Shown in pieces: positions 7,781-17,203 of a stretch of DNA of 32,260 nt. A program made the translations under genes and the position numbers. This DNA is from an unicellular cyanobacterium SU3 (lineage in GTDB: Bacteria; Cyanobacteriota; Cyanobacteriia; Cyanobacteriales; Microcystaceae): NCBI GenBank assembly GCA_002172675.1, contig NETF01000206.1:1-32260 (forward strand), written 5' to 3'. Under the pieces are notes generated by a model. That model did not search any database. It saw only the letters and a list, made by a program, of their open reading frames with translations, and had not been told where the DNA came from. How positions within the stretch are numbered: position 1 is the stretch's first letter; each line of letters begins with the position of its first letter.

Positions 7781-10189
7781 TTAAAATGGCCATTTCCAAT
7801 TAGATATTTCTGGTTTATCCAAACCATGTTCATAAGCATAGGTTTGATGCTCAATGATAGCATTTTTCATTTTTTGCTGAACATACGCTGCTGCTGAACC
7901 TAACTTATCCACCCGATCAATTACATCTATCACTAAGTTAAAACGATCAATTTGGTTATTAATAGCTAACTCTAAAGGTGTATTAATATTACCCTTTTCT
8001 TTGTAACCCCGGACATGAAGATTATGATGATTAGTCCGACGATAAGTTAACTTATGAATTAACCAGGGATAGCCGTGAAAATTGAACATAATGGGCTTAT
8101 TGATAGTAAACAAGGTATCAAAATCTTTATCCGACAAACCGTGAGGATGTTCTGATTCAGGTTGCAATTTAAACAAGTCTACTACATTAATAAAACGGAC
8201 TTTTAAGTGAGGAATTTCCTCCCGTAAGATTGCCGTTGCTGCTAATGCTTCCCTGGTGGGAATATCGCCACAAGAAGCCATAATGACATCGGGTTCATCG
8301 GGTTCTTTTCCACAGTCATCGTTACTAGCAAACTCCCATATACCAATACCTTTGGTGCAGTGTTTAACAGCTTCATCCATGCTTAAATATTGCAGATGTT
8401 TCTGTTTATCGGCAACGATAACGTTAACGTAGTTTTTACTCTTTAAACAGTGGTCAGCAACAGATAATAAACAGTTGGCATCTGGGGGAAAATAAACTCG
8501 AACAACCTCAGGACTTTTATTGGTCACTAAGTCCACATAGCCTGGATCTTGGTGAGAAAATCCGTTATGGTCTTGTCGCCAAACTGTCGAAGACAAGAGA
8601 ATATTTAAAGAAGGAATAGGGACACGCCAAGGCACTTCATGTTTACAAATATCGAGCCATTTTGCGTGTTGATTAAACATTGAATCAACCACGTGGGCAA
8701 AGGCTTCATAAGTGTGGAAAAAGCCATGCCGACCGGTTAATAAGTAGCCTTCTAACCACCCTTGTAAGGTATGTTCGCTTAACATTTCCATCACTCGCCC
8801 ATCGGTAGTGATTTCTGTTCCGTCTGCGTCTGCGTCGATGATCTCACCCATCCAGACTTTTTTACTGGCTTCGTAAATAGCACTGAGGCGGTTAGAAGCG
8901 GTTTCATCGGGACCAAATACCCGAAAGCTCGTCATGTTATTGGCCATGACATCCCGTAAAAAGACCCCTAAGCGTTGGGTGTTTCCTGCTTCGACTGTGC
9001 CGGGTTGGTCAACTTCTACAGCATAGTCACGAAAATTAGGCAGTTTGAGGTCTTTTCTCAATAACCCCCCGTTAGCGTTGGGGTTGGCACTCATGCGACG
9101 GTGGCCGATGGGGGCTAAGTCTTTTAACTCAGGGATGAGTTTTCCAGTCTCATCAAAGATTTCTTGAGGTTTATAACTTTTTAACCACTGTTCTAGAAGT
9201 TTTAGGTGTTCAGGGTTGTTGTGCATTCCTGATAAGGGGACTTGGTGCGATCGCCAGAAGTCTTCGGTCTTTTTGCCATCCACTTCAGTCGGACCTGTCC
9301 ATCCTTTGGGAGAGCGTAACACAATCATGGGCCACATGGGACGTTTGGCCACCCCACTATCACGGGCTTCTTTTTGAATGGCTTTGATCTCTGAGATCAC
9401 AGTTTCGAGGGTAGAAGCCATTTTTTGGTGCATTTGTTCAGGATCAGATCCTTCGACAAAATAGGGTTTATAACCATACCCTTTAAAGAGACATTCTAAT
9501 TCTTCGTGAGAGACACGGGCTAAAATACTAGGATTAGCAATTTTATAACCGTTTAGGTGCAAAATGGGTAAAACTGCACCATCTCTGATGGGGTTGAGAA
9601 ATTTGTTGGAATGCCAAGCAGTGGCCAACGGACCGGTTTCCGATTCTCCGTCGCCGACGACAGCAACGCTAATGAGATCCGGGTTGTCAAAAACAGAACC
9701 GTAAGCATGGGATAAACTATAGCCTAATTCTCCTCCTTCGTGGATCGATCCGGGGGTTTCTGGGGTGCAATGACTACCAATACCACCAGGGAACGAAAAT
9801 TGTTTAAAAAAGGCTTTCATTCCTTCTTCATCTTCGCTTTTGTCTGGATAGATTTCTGAGTAGGTTCCTTCTAAATAAACAGGTCCTAATACCCCTGGCG
9901 CACCATGACCCGGACCCGCAATATAAATAGTGTTTAAATCGTGTTTTTTGATGAGTCGATTAATATGAACGTAGATGAAACTTAATCCAGGACTTGATCC
10001 CCAATGACCTAATAAACGGTTTTTTATGTGTTCTTCTTTTAAGGGTTCTTTGAGTAACGGATTATCTTGTAGATAGATCATGCCCACGGCTAGATAATTA
10101 CAAGCAGACCAATAAGCATGAATTTTTCTCAATTCTTCGGGAGATAAGGGAGTTTTTTCGACTTGTGGTTTATTGGGAGTAGCAACCAT
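7781..10189 (-). CDS. xfp: Phosphoketolase (xylulose-5-P/fructose-6-P)
   Basis: The 802-residue protein is the thiamine-diphosphate enzyme that splits xylulose 5-phosphate (and often fructose 6-phosphate) with phosphate into acetyl phosphate and glyceraldehyde 3-phosphate (or erythrose 4-phosphate). Motifs in order: 'GHWGSSPGL' (61-69), 'GPGHGAPG' (92-99), '[15 protein letters not shown]' (148-162), the ThDP/Mg motif '[17 protein letters not shown]' (179-195) and '[14 protein letters not shown]' in the pyrimidine-binding domain. Length matches the family (about 790-810). It provides a carbon-conserving route to acetyl phosphate. The gene is monocistronic as far as can be seen, with an AT-rich 280-base upstream region. 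Confidence 0.97.
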   Translation of the reverse strand: MVATPNKPQVEKTPLSPEELRKIHAYWSACNYLAVGMIYLQDNPLLKEPLKEEHIKNRLLGHWGSSPGLSFIYVHINRLIKKHDLNTIYIAGPGHGAPGVLGPVYLEGTYSEIYPDKSEDEEGMKAFFKQFSFPGGIGSHCTPETPGSIHEGGELGYSLSHAYGSVFDNPDLISVAVVGDGESETGPLATAWHSNKFLNPIRDGAVLPILHLNGYKIANPSILARVSHEELECLFKGYGYKPYFVEGSDPEQMHQKMASTLETVISEIKAIQKEARDSGVAKRPMWPMIVLRSPKGWTGPTEVDGKKTEDFWRSHQVPLSGMHNNPEHLKLLEQWLKSYKPQEIFDETGKLIPELKDLAPIGHRRMSANPNANGGLLRKDLKLPNFRDYAVEVDQPGTVEAGNTQRLGVFLRDVMANNMTSFRVFGPDETASNRLSAIYEASKKVWMGEIIDADADGTEITTDGRVMEMLSEHTLQGWLEGYLLTGRHGFFHTYEAFAHVVDSMFNQHAKWLDICKHEVPWRVPIPSLNILLSSTVWRQDHNGFSHQDPGYVDLVTNKSPEVVRVYFPPDANCLLSVADHCLKSKNYVNVIVADKQKHLQYLSMDEAVKHCTKGIGIWEFASNDDCGKEPDEPDVIMASCGDIPTREALAATAILREEIPHLKVRFINVVDLFKLQPESEHPHGLSDKDFDTLFTINKPIMFNFHGYPWLIHKLTYRRTNHHNLHVRGYKEKGNINTPLELAINNQIDRFNLVIDVIDRVDKLGSAAAYVQQKMKNAIIEHQTYAYEHGLDKPEISNWKWPF

Positions 10190-10469
10190 TAATTATATCT
10201 CCAATTTTGTCTTATTTTCACTAAAAACAGGTTTGATCATGATGCTTTTTCCTGTTTGATAAAGTCAGATTTAAGACTTTGTAAATTATTATAGTAGTTA
10301 AAATTAGTAACTGCAAATTAATGTTTATATTTTTCTACATTTTCATACTATTTACTGAAATATTCATGGTTTCTTTACTTAAATTTAAACTTTTAGATTA
10401 TCTACTACTTATTACATATTTCTTTAGAATTAGACTTAATTCTCATCACTGATTACTATAGATTATCAA

Positions 10470-10746
10470 CTATTCATAATTAATTCTCTAAATTCTTTCA
10501 TAGCTAAACGAGGGTTAGGATGATTGATAAACTGACAGAGTAAATTAAGGTCAAGTTTAGGTAAAAGTTGGCTGTTTTCCTGGGGGGAATATTGGTCATT
10601 TTCCAGACAATAAATCTTAAGTTGCTCATCTTGCCATAACCAAACTTCTTTAACCCCTAAACAATGTCAGTTAGAATTAAACGTTGTTCACTGTCATGAT
10701 GGGATGTTTGAAAATTAGCGAGTTGAGGCAATGAAATTAAAGACAT
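10470..10746 (-). pseudogene. Uma2 family gene with internal deletion
   Basis: Reading leftwards from ATG at 10746, the sequence encodes an N-terminus 'SLISLPQLANFQTS' and 'SEQRLILTDI', a start I recognise from a cyanobacterial Uma2 subgroup. After about 28 codons it jumps, with a change of frame, to a C-terminal block 'GVKEVWLWQDEQLKIYCLEN' and then 'LLPKLDLNLLCQFI', ending at TAG 10470-10472. The whole catalytic core (PD and E-x-K motifs) is missing. The 277-base span is not a multiple of three. This is best explained by a deletion of roughly 300-350 bases in an ordinary Uma2 gene. Confidence 0.75.
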
Positions 10747-10804
10747 AATGATTAACAATCAATTTAATTAATATAATACCTATTTTTATTGTACTAATAA
10801 GCAA

Positions 10805-10969
10805 ATGAGTATTTCTCTCAAAGAAGCTAGAGAAACAAACTATTGGTTAAAAATCTTAATTGCCACTGAAAAAAACCTAGAACCCAGATTACTTTCTTTA
10901 CTCAAGGAATCTAATGAATTAATTTCCATTCTTCATGCGATTATCAAAAACACCAAAACAAAAAATTAA
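10805..10969 (+). pseudogene. Four-helix-bundle (S23-type) protein, C-terminal fragment
   Basis: A 54-codon open frame encodes 'MSISLKEARETNYWLKIL' followed by 'LLKESNELISILHAI'. The 'S-K-E-A-x-E-T-x-YWL' signature is the C-terminal half of the four-helix-bundle family (TIGR02436-like, once called S23 or 23S intervening-sequence protein). The N-terminal two helices normally present before it are absent, so it is probably a decayed gene rather than a small functional one. It sits between the deleted Uma2 gene and the NACHT gene, in a run of gene relics. Confidence 0.65.
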
Positions 10970-10987
10970 TTCTAAATTCTAAATTCT

Positions 10988-13021
10988 TCATTCTAAATTC
11001 ATTAAGTGTTCTTGTAACAAGCGATGAATAAACCGATAACCGCCACCCACACGCTGTAATAATAATTGTTCGGTACAATAATCTAAAAAACGGGCATAAT
11101 TCCAAGGGGTATAATTATTAAAGGTTAAAACTAAACGTAAACTAAAATGTTTTGAGACAATTTGACAACTCAAAACTATAATCTTCAAAAGTAAAAAACT
11201 TATAATTGATGAACATATAAGTATGAATAAACTAATAAAAATTATCACTAGCAATAATAACAATCCTGTATTGAATTTATTAAGTGTCTCTAACCATATA
11301 AAAAAGTTTAAAGGTAATTGAGATAAAATATTAACGAATACTATTGCAAATAACATAATCTGACTTGAATAAATGATTCCTTGATTAGAGAGGGTTTTAA
11401 TTGATAACTCTTTTTTTGCTATTTTCAACCCTTTCAAGAACAAAATACTTTGTAAAATTAAGGGTATAAGTATCACAAAAATCAAATTACCGACAGAACT
11501 TCCAAATGCCAAAATCAGTGATCCTATGATTGTAATAATTGGCTTATTCTTATATTTGATATTTATTAAAGATACAGACAATGATAATTTTTCGATAGGT
11601 ACAATACTATTATTTCTTTCACAAAAAATCAAGCCAATAGTTAGTGTAATAATTCCACCAATAACATAAAAATTTATTTTTGGTACGATACTTATGCTAC
11701 CTATACTGAAAAGTAGCTGGCAGAAAATTAACCAATAAATTAGCTCATAAATACTTCTTTGCTTATTATTTGCTAAGTCTGTAGGTTGCAATTTCTCAAT
11801 AAGGAAAATAGTTTGATTATTCCTATCTAACTGCTTCGCTAACCACTGTAAATAATGACGACTTTGCTGTGGTTTTTGTACATATTGCAGATAACTTTTT
11901 AAACTTTGCTGTCTTCTTTCAGGAGAATTTTTAATCTTATTTTGATAAATACTTTGCCAATATCCTACATCTTCTAATCTATCTTGTAGATATATTTCCA
12001 TCAGATAAAATATCTTTTGTTTTTTGTCTACTTGACTTATAAGGTTCAGTGAAATTTTATCATTAGCTAAAACCATAATATCTAAAAATAAAGGGGTTTG
12101 TGCCAATTCTTGCCAATCTTGATCATTTTGTATCAATTGCTGAATGGTTAATGCGTTTGTTTGCTGTAAATACTGATTAATTTGTTCATCACTCAACGAT
12201 TCTAAAATAACTGACCCATTTAAACAAATACGAGTATTTAATAATTCAAATTCTTCTAAACGACTACAAACAACTAACGGATTTTTCCAAGTACGAGGCA
12301 ATAAAAAATCATTAATTGCTTCCACATAAGCTACTTGTCGATCGCTTCTTAATTCATCTAATCCATCTAATAAGGGAATAATTAACTCTTTTTCTAAATA
12401 CTCTATTGCCAGTTTTTTACTAAAACCATGTTGCACATTTAATTCATCAATTAACCAATCTTTGATAGTTGTATAATTGCTCGTCCAAGAAGACAAGTTA
12501 AACAACAAAGGAATAGGATGATTTATATCTTTTTCTGCTCGTTTTGCTAAGGTTTCTGCTAACTTATATAAAGCGGTAGATTTCCCGGCCCCTGGATTAC
12601 CTAAAATCAGTAACCGTCCCTGAATATCTTCTGTTCTATCATAGACATTAATGATAGAAGTTCCTGACGGTAATGATTCTATTTGTTGATTAACCCGCTT
12701 TAACTGAATTGCAGGAATAACTTTAGTTTCATCTACCTGTTTATTAAGGGTAATATAAACTTGATTACGTAGAGATTGAGATAATAATCGTGTGGCGGTA
12801 TCTTTACTATATTTAATTAACAGACGTTGATTTTCGTCTCGTTTTTCTTGAGGTTGATTGTAATAAAAATTTTGAGTATTATGATTAGTATTATTAACAT
12901 CCCCATAATTATCTCTTCCTGCAAACCCTCCTCCTAAGTTAGCCCCAGAAAAATCATTAGTGGTTTGTTCATTTTTATCTCTACCAACATTATCACCACT
13001 TCCTGAATGATTTTGTGACAT
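10988..13021 (-). CDS. NACHT-family NTPase with C-terminal membrane region
   Basis: The 677-residue protein has three parts. Residues 1-55 are a Gly/Asn/Asp-rich leader with repeats such as 'GSGDNVGRDK' and 'GGFAGRDNYGD'. Residues about 130-330 are a NACHT NTPase with Walker A 'GNPGAGKST' (141-149), Walker B 'IPLLDGLDEL' (215-224) and a sensor 'VVCSRLEEFE' (250-259). Residues 425-635 contain about six hydrophobic segments, and the end reads 'GGYRFIHRLLQEHLMNLE', a tail common in cyanobacterial NACHT proteins. Bacterial NACHT proteins include anti-phage sensors whose other domains act as effectors; a membrane-disrupting role is inference. It looks intact despite surrounding relics. The low GC of the membrane part is notable. 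Confidence 0.85.
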   Translation of the reverse strand: MSQNHSGSGDNVGRDKNEQTTNDFSGANLGGGFAGRDNYGDVNNTNHNTQNFYYNQPQEKRDENQRLLIKYSKDTATRLLSQSLRNQVYITLNKQVDETKVIPAIQLKRVNQQIESLPSGTSIINVYDRTEDIQGRLLILGNPGAGKSTALYKLAETLAKRAEKDINHPIPLLFNLSSWTSNYTTIKDWLIDELNVQHGFSKKLAIEYLEKELIIPLLDGLDELRSDRQVAYVEAINDFLLPRTWKNPLVVCSRLEEFELLNTRICLNGSVILESLSDEQINQYLQQTNALTIQQLIQNDQDWQELAQTPLFLDIMVLANDKISLNLISQVDKKQKIFYLMEIYLQDRLEDVGYWQSIYQNKIKNSPERRQQSLKSYLQYVQKPQQSRHYLQWLAKQLDRNNQTIFLIEKLQPTDLANNKQRSIYELIYWLIFCQLLFSIGSISIVPKINFYVIGGIITLTIGLIFCERNNSIVPIEKLSLSVSLINIKYKNKPIITIIGSLILAFGSSVGNLIFVILIPLILQSILFLKGLKIAKKELSIKTLSNQGIIYSSQIMLFAIVFVNILSQLPLNFFIWLETLNKFNTGLLLLLVIIFISLFILICSSIISFLLLKIIVLSCQIVSKHFSLRLVLTFNNYTPWNYARFLDYCTEQLLLQRVGGGYRFIHRLLQEHLMNLE

Positions 13022-13098
13022 GACCTCAATTAAGGGAATATTTCGACTTAATTATAGAACATTTTGAAAGATAGAGGATAGAGAGATTAAATTAAAGA

Positions 13099-13132
13099 AG
13101 GAGTCAGAATACAGGAGTCTCCGAGTCAGGAG
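13099..13132. repeat. Degenerate GGAGTCA-type short repeat
   Basis: The stretch contains repeated GGAGTC/GAGTCAG units (GAGTCAGAATACAGGAGTCT followed by CCGAGTCAGGAG). It resembles the degenerate heptamers seen elsewhere between genes in this window. It lies just upstream of the NACHT gene on the minus strand. No function can be assigned. Confidence 0.5.
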
Positions 13133-13293
13133 AAAAGACACACTCAAGACAGGCAAAGGATAAAAATAAAGTAAGCTATACAGACTTAATTATGTTAGAT
13201 TGCTTCGGGGCGTTTTGATTAACAATTAAAATTTACTGTTCATATTACCCCTCGCAATGACAAGTTAAGTCTCTAATAAATTTTGAGAATTAG

Positions 13294-13686
13294 CATAACC
13301 TCAATCAAACCTCTATCGGTTTAGCAACAGTAAAATTAATTACCTTACCCTCAGCAGAAACCATTGAGAATACCCGTCAACTTATACAAAGAGTAAAAGG
13401 AGAATTAAACCCCGACCAAAAACCCCAAGAACTCTTACAATTAATAGAGACAATCCTAGTGTATAAATTACCCCGTTTAAGTTGTCAGGAGGTAGAAGCA
13501 ATGTTTAGTTTGGATGAATTAAAGCAAACTCAATATTTTCAAGATGTCCGTGAAGAAGCAAAACTTGAAAATAAACTAGAAACTGTACCTCGTTTATTAG
13601 CGTTAGGATTAACCGTTGAACAAGTAGCAGAAGCGTTAAAGTTAGATATTGAACAAGTTAGACAAATAAAAAATAATAACGAATAA
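13294..13686 (+). pseudogene. DUF2887/Rpn-type nuclease, 5'-truncated C-terminal part
   Basis: After TAG at 13291-13293 an open frame runs to TAA 13684-13686. It encodes 'VKLITLPSAETIENTRQLIQ' and 'LLQLIETILVYKLPRLS', then 'EAMFSLDELKQTQYFQDV'. This is the C-terminal half of the DUF2887/Rpn family of PD-(D/E)XK transposase-like proteins, ending with a short helix-turn-helix-like motif ('LGLTVEQVAEALKL'). The N-terminal nuclease core is missing, and no ATG fits the family's start. GTG at 13459 would give 75 residues. It is read as a truncated gene; expression of the 75-residue tail cannot be excluded. Confidence 0.72.
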
Positions 13687-13740
13687 GGGGCGAATCAGTA
13701 GGAAAGGGTATTGTTTCCCACTATCGCCCCAAGTTTTATT
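13687..13740. terminator. Long hairpin between convergent genes
   Basis: GGGGCGA at 13687-13693 pairs with TCGCCCC at 13724-13730, and inside it AGTAGGAAA pairs with TTTCCCACT around an eight-base loop, with small mismatches. AAGTTTTATT follows on the plus strand. It lies between the DUF2887 fragment (ending 13686) and the convergent pentapeptide gene (ending 13766). A bidirectional factor-independent terminator is the simplest reading. Confidence 0.65.
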
Positions 13741-13765
13741 AATTTCATGACACTATTTCATTCAA

Positions 13766-14203
13766 CTATGGTGTTTCGCCACCGACACCGATACCAGTGT
13801 TAAAAATTTGCGCGTTGGTAATGTCTAGATTTTCCATAGATGCGCCGGTTACGTCTGCATCATAGATTTTGGCATTGGCTAGGTTAACATTATCTAAATT
13901 GGAGTCATTTAAGGTAGCATTAGTTAACATAGCTCCCATGAGGTTTGCTCCTTCTAGGTTAGCCCCTGCAAGATCAGCCCCTTCTAGGTTAGCTTCGATG
14001 AGAATCGCCCCTTCTAGGTTAGCGTCTCTGAGATCAGATCCAATTAAATGAGCATATCTTAAGTCTTCGTTACTAAGATCGCACCCTTGACACATTCCGG
14101 TTTCTAATAATTGTTGAACGTGGGCCGGGTTTCCTGCCATGACAGGACTAGCTAATAGAATAGGGGTAGCTAATAAGACAGCGTTTAATATATTCCTTTT
14201 CAT
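13766..14203 (-). CDS. Secreted pentapeptide-repeat protein
   Basis: From ATG at 14203 the protein has 145 residues. A Sec signal peptide comes first ('MKRNILNAVLLATPILLASP', cleavage near 'VMA-GN'), then 'LLETGMCQGCDLSNEDL' with a CxxC pair. About 14 A(D/N)LxX pentapeptide repeats follow ('ANLEGADLAGANLEGANLMG'), forming a right-handed quadrilateral beta helix. This start has a good Shine-Dalgarno (GAGGAG, 8 bases upstream); an upstream in-frame start at 14272 would hide the signal peptide and lacks support. Such proteins are frequent in the periplasm or thylakoid lumen of cyanobacteria. Their function is generally unknown. Confidence 0.88.
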   Translation of the reverse strand: MKRNILNAVLLATPILLASPVMAGNPAHVQQLLETGMCQGCDLSNEDLRYAHLIGSDLRDANLEGAILIEANLEGADLAGANLEGANLMGAMLTNATLNDSNLDNVNLANAKIYDADVTGASMENLDITNAQIFNTGIGVGGETP

Positions 14204-14351
14204 ATTTAATACTCCTCGCGTTTCTTTTATACTTCTAATGTAATAAATCTTCATAACAATTCCATCCCCCAATCGGGTTATTTTTTTGTTCCCATGTTCT
14301 TACACTTTAATTCTACAATTGGAGTCAAAAGGGGTATCAAAAGAAATTATT

Positions 14352-15998
14352 ATGTTTAGTTTTAGTAGTGTTTTTGCAGAAATCGCCTGTATTATGGCGA
14401 TCGCAACGGCTGTAGGAGGATTAGCGTTGTGGTTGCGTCAACCTTTAATTATGGCGTTTATTATTGTTGGTATTCTTATTGGTCCTGCGGGGTTACGTAT
14501 CGTTTCAGCTAATGAAGAAGTGGAATTATTGGCTGAATTGGGGATTGCTTTATTATTGTTTGTGGTGGGTTTAAAACTTGATCCCCACGAAATTCAATCC
14601 GTTGGTCCGGTGGCTATTGTTGCAGGAATGGGACAAATTATAATAACGGGAATGTTAGGTGATGTGATTGCTAGTTTTTTAGGTTTTGATCTTATTTCTG
14701 CTTTTTATATTGGCTTATGTTTAACCTTTTCTAGTACCATTATTGTCGTTAAATTATTATCAGACAGACAAGAAATTGATGCGTTACATGGTCGCATTGC
14801 GTTGGGGGTTCTCATCGTTCAAGATTTAGTCGTGGTGGTAGCTATGATTTTGTTAACAGCCTTTAGTGAGAATTCTCAACAATCTTTAGGACGAGAAATT
14901 ATTTCAGTTATATTAAAAGGAGGAATCTTTTTATTATTTATTGCTTTTTTGACTCGTTATATTTTACCTAAATTACTTCATGTTTTAGCTAATTCGACAG
15001 AATTATTATTAATTTTTGCTATTTCTTGGGCGATCGCTTTAGCCGCAGTTGGAGATGGTTTAGGATTTAGTAAAGAAGTAGGTGCATTTGTGGCCGGGGT
15101 GTCTTTAGCATCGACCACTTATCGAGCAACAATTGGAGCAAGATTAGTCAGTTTACGAGACTTTTTACTGCTATTTTTCTTCATTGATTTAGGAATTCAT
15201 ATTAATGTTAGTTCTTTAGGTTCTGAATTTCTTTCTGCCCTTATTCTGTCGGCCTTTGTTTTATTAGGAAAACCTTTAATGATTATGGTGTTAATGAGTA
15301 TTATGGGTTATCAAAAATATACTAGCACCATCACCAGTTTATCCTTGAGCCAAATTAGTGAGTTTTCCTTAATTATTGCTACATTGGGTCTTAGCTTAGG
15401 TCATATCGATGAGAATATTTTAGGGTTAATTACCTTAGTGGGATTAATTACGATGGGGGTGTCTACGTATATGATTATAAATTCTCATGCTATTTACGAA
15501 AAATTATTACCGATTGTTTCTCATTTGAATAGATTGATACCCCGTCATCATCAAAAACTAGGGGATTTAGAGGCAGATAAGGTTGATCGTGTTGATATTA
15601 TTTTGTTTGGTTTAGGACGATATGGCGGTAGTTTAATCAAAGCTTTAAAAGGTTCGGGTTTACAGGTTTTAGGAGTGGATTTTAATCCCGAATTAGTAAG
15701 AGCATGGCGCAATCAAGGAGTATTAGCTTTTTATGGGGATGCAGAAGATCCAGAATTTGCGGCAACCCTTCCTTTAAATAAGGCAAAATGGGTCATTAGT
15801 ACCTTACCGGGGCAACGAATTGGATTAACTTTATTACATACATTAGAAGATCAAAAATTTCAAGGCAAAATTGCGGTAACTAGTCACACAGAAAGGGAGA
15901 TGGAAATTTTGAAAGATGCAGGATCTGACCTCGTATTATTACCTTTTAGAGATGCAGCCCATGAAGCAGCTAGACTGTTAGTTTCTGATCTGAATTAG
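14352..15998 (+). CDS. Kef/CPA2-type cation:proton antiporter with TrkA_N domain
   Basis: The 548-residue protein has 11-12 membrane helices (residues 1-380) with CPA2 family features such as 'LRQPLIMAFIIVGILIGPAG', 'LGIALLLFVVGLKLD', 'LTFSSTIIVVKLL' and 'GVLIVQDLVVV'. A cytoplasmic Rossmann TrkA_N/RCK domain follows, with 'DIILFGLGRYGGSLIKAL' and 'VLGVDFNPE'. It likely exchanges K+ or Na+ for H+ at the membrane, gated by nucleotide binding. I chose ATG 14352 because the upstream in-frame ATG (14286) adds a polar, non-homologous stretch of 22 residues. The gene is divergent from the pentapeptide gene. The ion is not determined by sequence. Confidence 0.88.
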   Translation: MFSFSSVFAEIACIMAIATAVGGLALWLRQPLIMAFIIVGILIGPAGLRIVSANEEVELLAELGIALLLFVVGLKLDPHEIQSVGPVAIVAGMGQIIITGMLGDVIASFLGFDLISAFYIGLCLTFSSTIIVVKLLSDRQEIDALHGRIALGVLIVQDLVVVVAMILLTAFSENSQQSLGREIISVILKGGIFLLFIAFLTRYILPKLLHVLANSTELLLIFAISWAIALAAVGDGLGFSKEVGAFVAGVSLASTTYRATIGARLVSLRDFLLLFFFIDLGIHINVSSLGSEFLSALILSAFVLLGKPLMIMVLMSIMGYQKYTSTITSLSLSQISEFSLIIATLGLSLGHIDENILGLITLVGLITMGVSTYMIINSHAIYEKLLPIVSHLNRLIPRHHQKLGDLEADKVDRVDIILFGLGRYGGSLIKALKGSGLQVLGVDFNPELVRAWRNQGVLAFYGDAEDPEFAATLPLNKAKWVISTLPGQRIGLTLLHTLEDQKFQGKIAVTSHTEREMEILKDAGSDLVLLPFRDAAHEAARLLVSDLN

Positions 15999-16033
15999 AA
16001 ATTTTAAACAGGGAACAGTCTATCAATTATGAA

Positions 16034-16639
16034 TTATTCACTATTAATTATCTTAAGTTCTTCAGGGGTATTACAATTAAAAAGAACCGAGCGATCGCTC
16101 ACAAACAATTCCTGGACAGATTGAGAGTGTAACCATGGCTGAAACGATCGTCCTCCTGCTTGTATAAAGCTCTCAAGGAACGTTAAACAAGAAGAACGAT
16201 AAAAGCCACATAAAGGGTCCCACCCTTTCTGATGACGAGGTAAACAAGCAATGGCTTCATCAGAAACTTGATGTAACTGTTGTAACCATTCTTTGACCGC
16301 CTCATTTGTTAAGTTAGGTAAATCACAGGCTAACAATAACACCCATTCTGTCTTAACATAGGATAAAGCTTGAGCGAACCCCACCAAAGGACCTTGGGTT
16401 TCTCCAGGTAGACACACTTCTTGCAACAAATGACAGCTTGAAGGAACTATCTTTTGATAGCGTTCTATCCAAGGGGTAATAATATAAATAGGGTTAGCAT
16501 ACTCTTGGATTAAAGTTGCACTACGTTGTAACAAGGGAACCCCTCTAATTTCGATCAGTGCTTTATCTTTACCCATACGAGAACTTTTACCCCCTGCAAG
16601 GATAATGGCACTCAGATCGGCTTTGAAAGGTGTTTCCAT
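16034..16639 (-). CDS. mobA: Molybdenum cofactor guanylyltransferase
   Basis: The 201-residue protein carries the MobA signature 'AIILAGGKSSRMGKDKALIE' (11-30), 'LLQRS' and the metal-binding Asp in 'LLLACDLPNL' (101-110). It also has the family-typical 'QGPLVGFAQAL' (82-92), 'WDPLCGFYR' and a 'FNCNTPEEL' C-terminus. MobA joins GMP from GTP to molybdopterin to make MGD, needed for example by nitrate reductase. Length is normal. It is divergent from the next gene with only 21 bases between the two start codons. Confidence 0.93.
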   Translation of the reverse strand: METPFKADLSAIILAGGKSSRMGKDKALIEIRGVPLLQRSATLIQEYANPIYIITPWIERYQKIVPSSCHLLQEVCLPGETQGPLVGFAQALSYVKTEWVLLLACDLPNLTNEAVKEWLQQLHQVSDEAIACLPRHQKGWDPLCGFYRSSCLTFLESFIQAGGRSFQPWLHSQSVQELFVSDRSVLFNCNTPEELKIINSE

Positions 16640-16660
16640 CTCAGATTATGGGTTAGAGTA

Positions 16661-16987
16661 ATGAAAAATCTCCATCATGATCCGTTTCAAGAACGAAAAC
16701 TAGAAAAGTTACAACAAATAACCCGTCTAATCCCTGTTGTTGGTTGGATTCCTGCACTTTGGACAGTTTACCATCATCAGGGTAGTCGTCAACTTGTATC
16801 GGTCAGTCGTTTTTCCCTGCGACTAACCGTTATCTGGGCAATTGCTTATAGCTTATTGTGGTTAAGCTCTTTACAAACATCTGAAACACTTACGTTGCGG
16901 TTATTGTATCTCAACGGCTTGCTCACATCGGGTTACATTGTAGTTTGTTTAGGATTAATGTTTCGGGTTTGGCAGAGAAAAAACTAA
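16661..16987 (+). CDS. Conserved small membrane protein, function unknown
   Basis: The 108-residue protein has an amphipathic N-terminus ('DPFQERKLEKLQQITRLIPV') and three hydrophobic stretches (about 21-37, 53-70, 80-104) separated by short charged loops ('YHHQGSRQLVSVSRFSLRL'). I do not recognise a named family; similar short membrane proteins are annotated as hypothetical in cyanobacteria. The start lies 21 bases from the mobA start on the other strand, with no strong Shine-Dalgarno. Its promoter must therefore lie within mobA unless the real start is further in. Composition matches the neighbouring core genes. Confidence 0.65.
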   Translation: MKNLHHDPFQERKLEKLQQITRLIPVVGWIPALWTVYHHQGSRQLVSVSRFSLRLTVIWAIAYSLLWLSSLQTSETLTLRLLYLNGLLTSGYIVVCLGLMFRVWQRKN

Positions 16988-17203
16988 ATAGTGGTTACAC
17001 TTAACGCTGGTGAAGCGTATTGGCGTAAATATATGGGTCAAAACAGTCTCAAAAACCAATAGCTTGGTTTGTCTATTGCATGGACTTTTCCCTTTTGTGC
17101 TGTATCATAGATTGACCTCCCGACACCCCTTGTCCCTCTTCGTCATTTTCCTAGGATTTTTAGAGAAGCTTGACACGAGATGGAGAGCGTCTATCTTAAG
17201 ACA

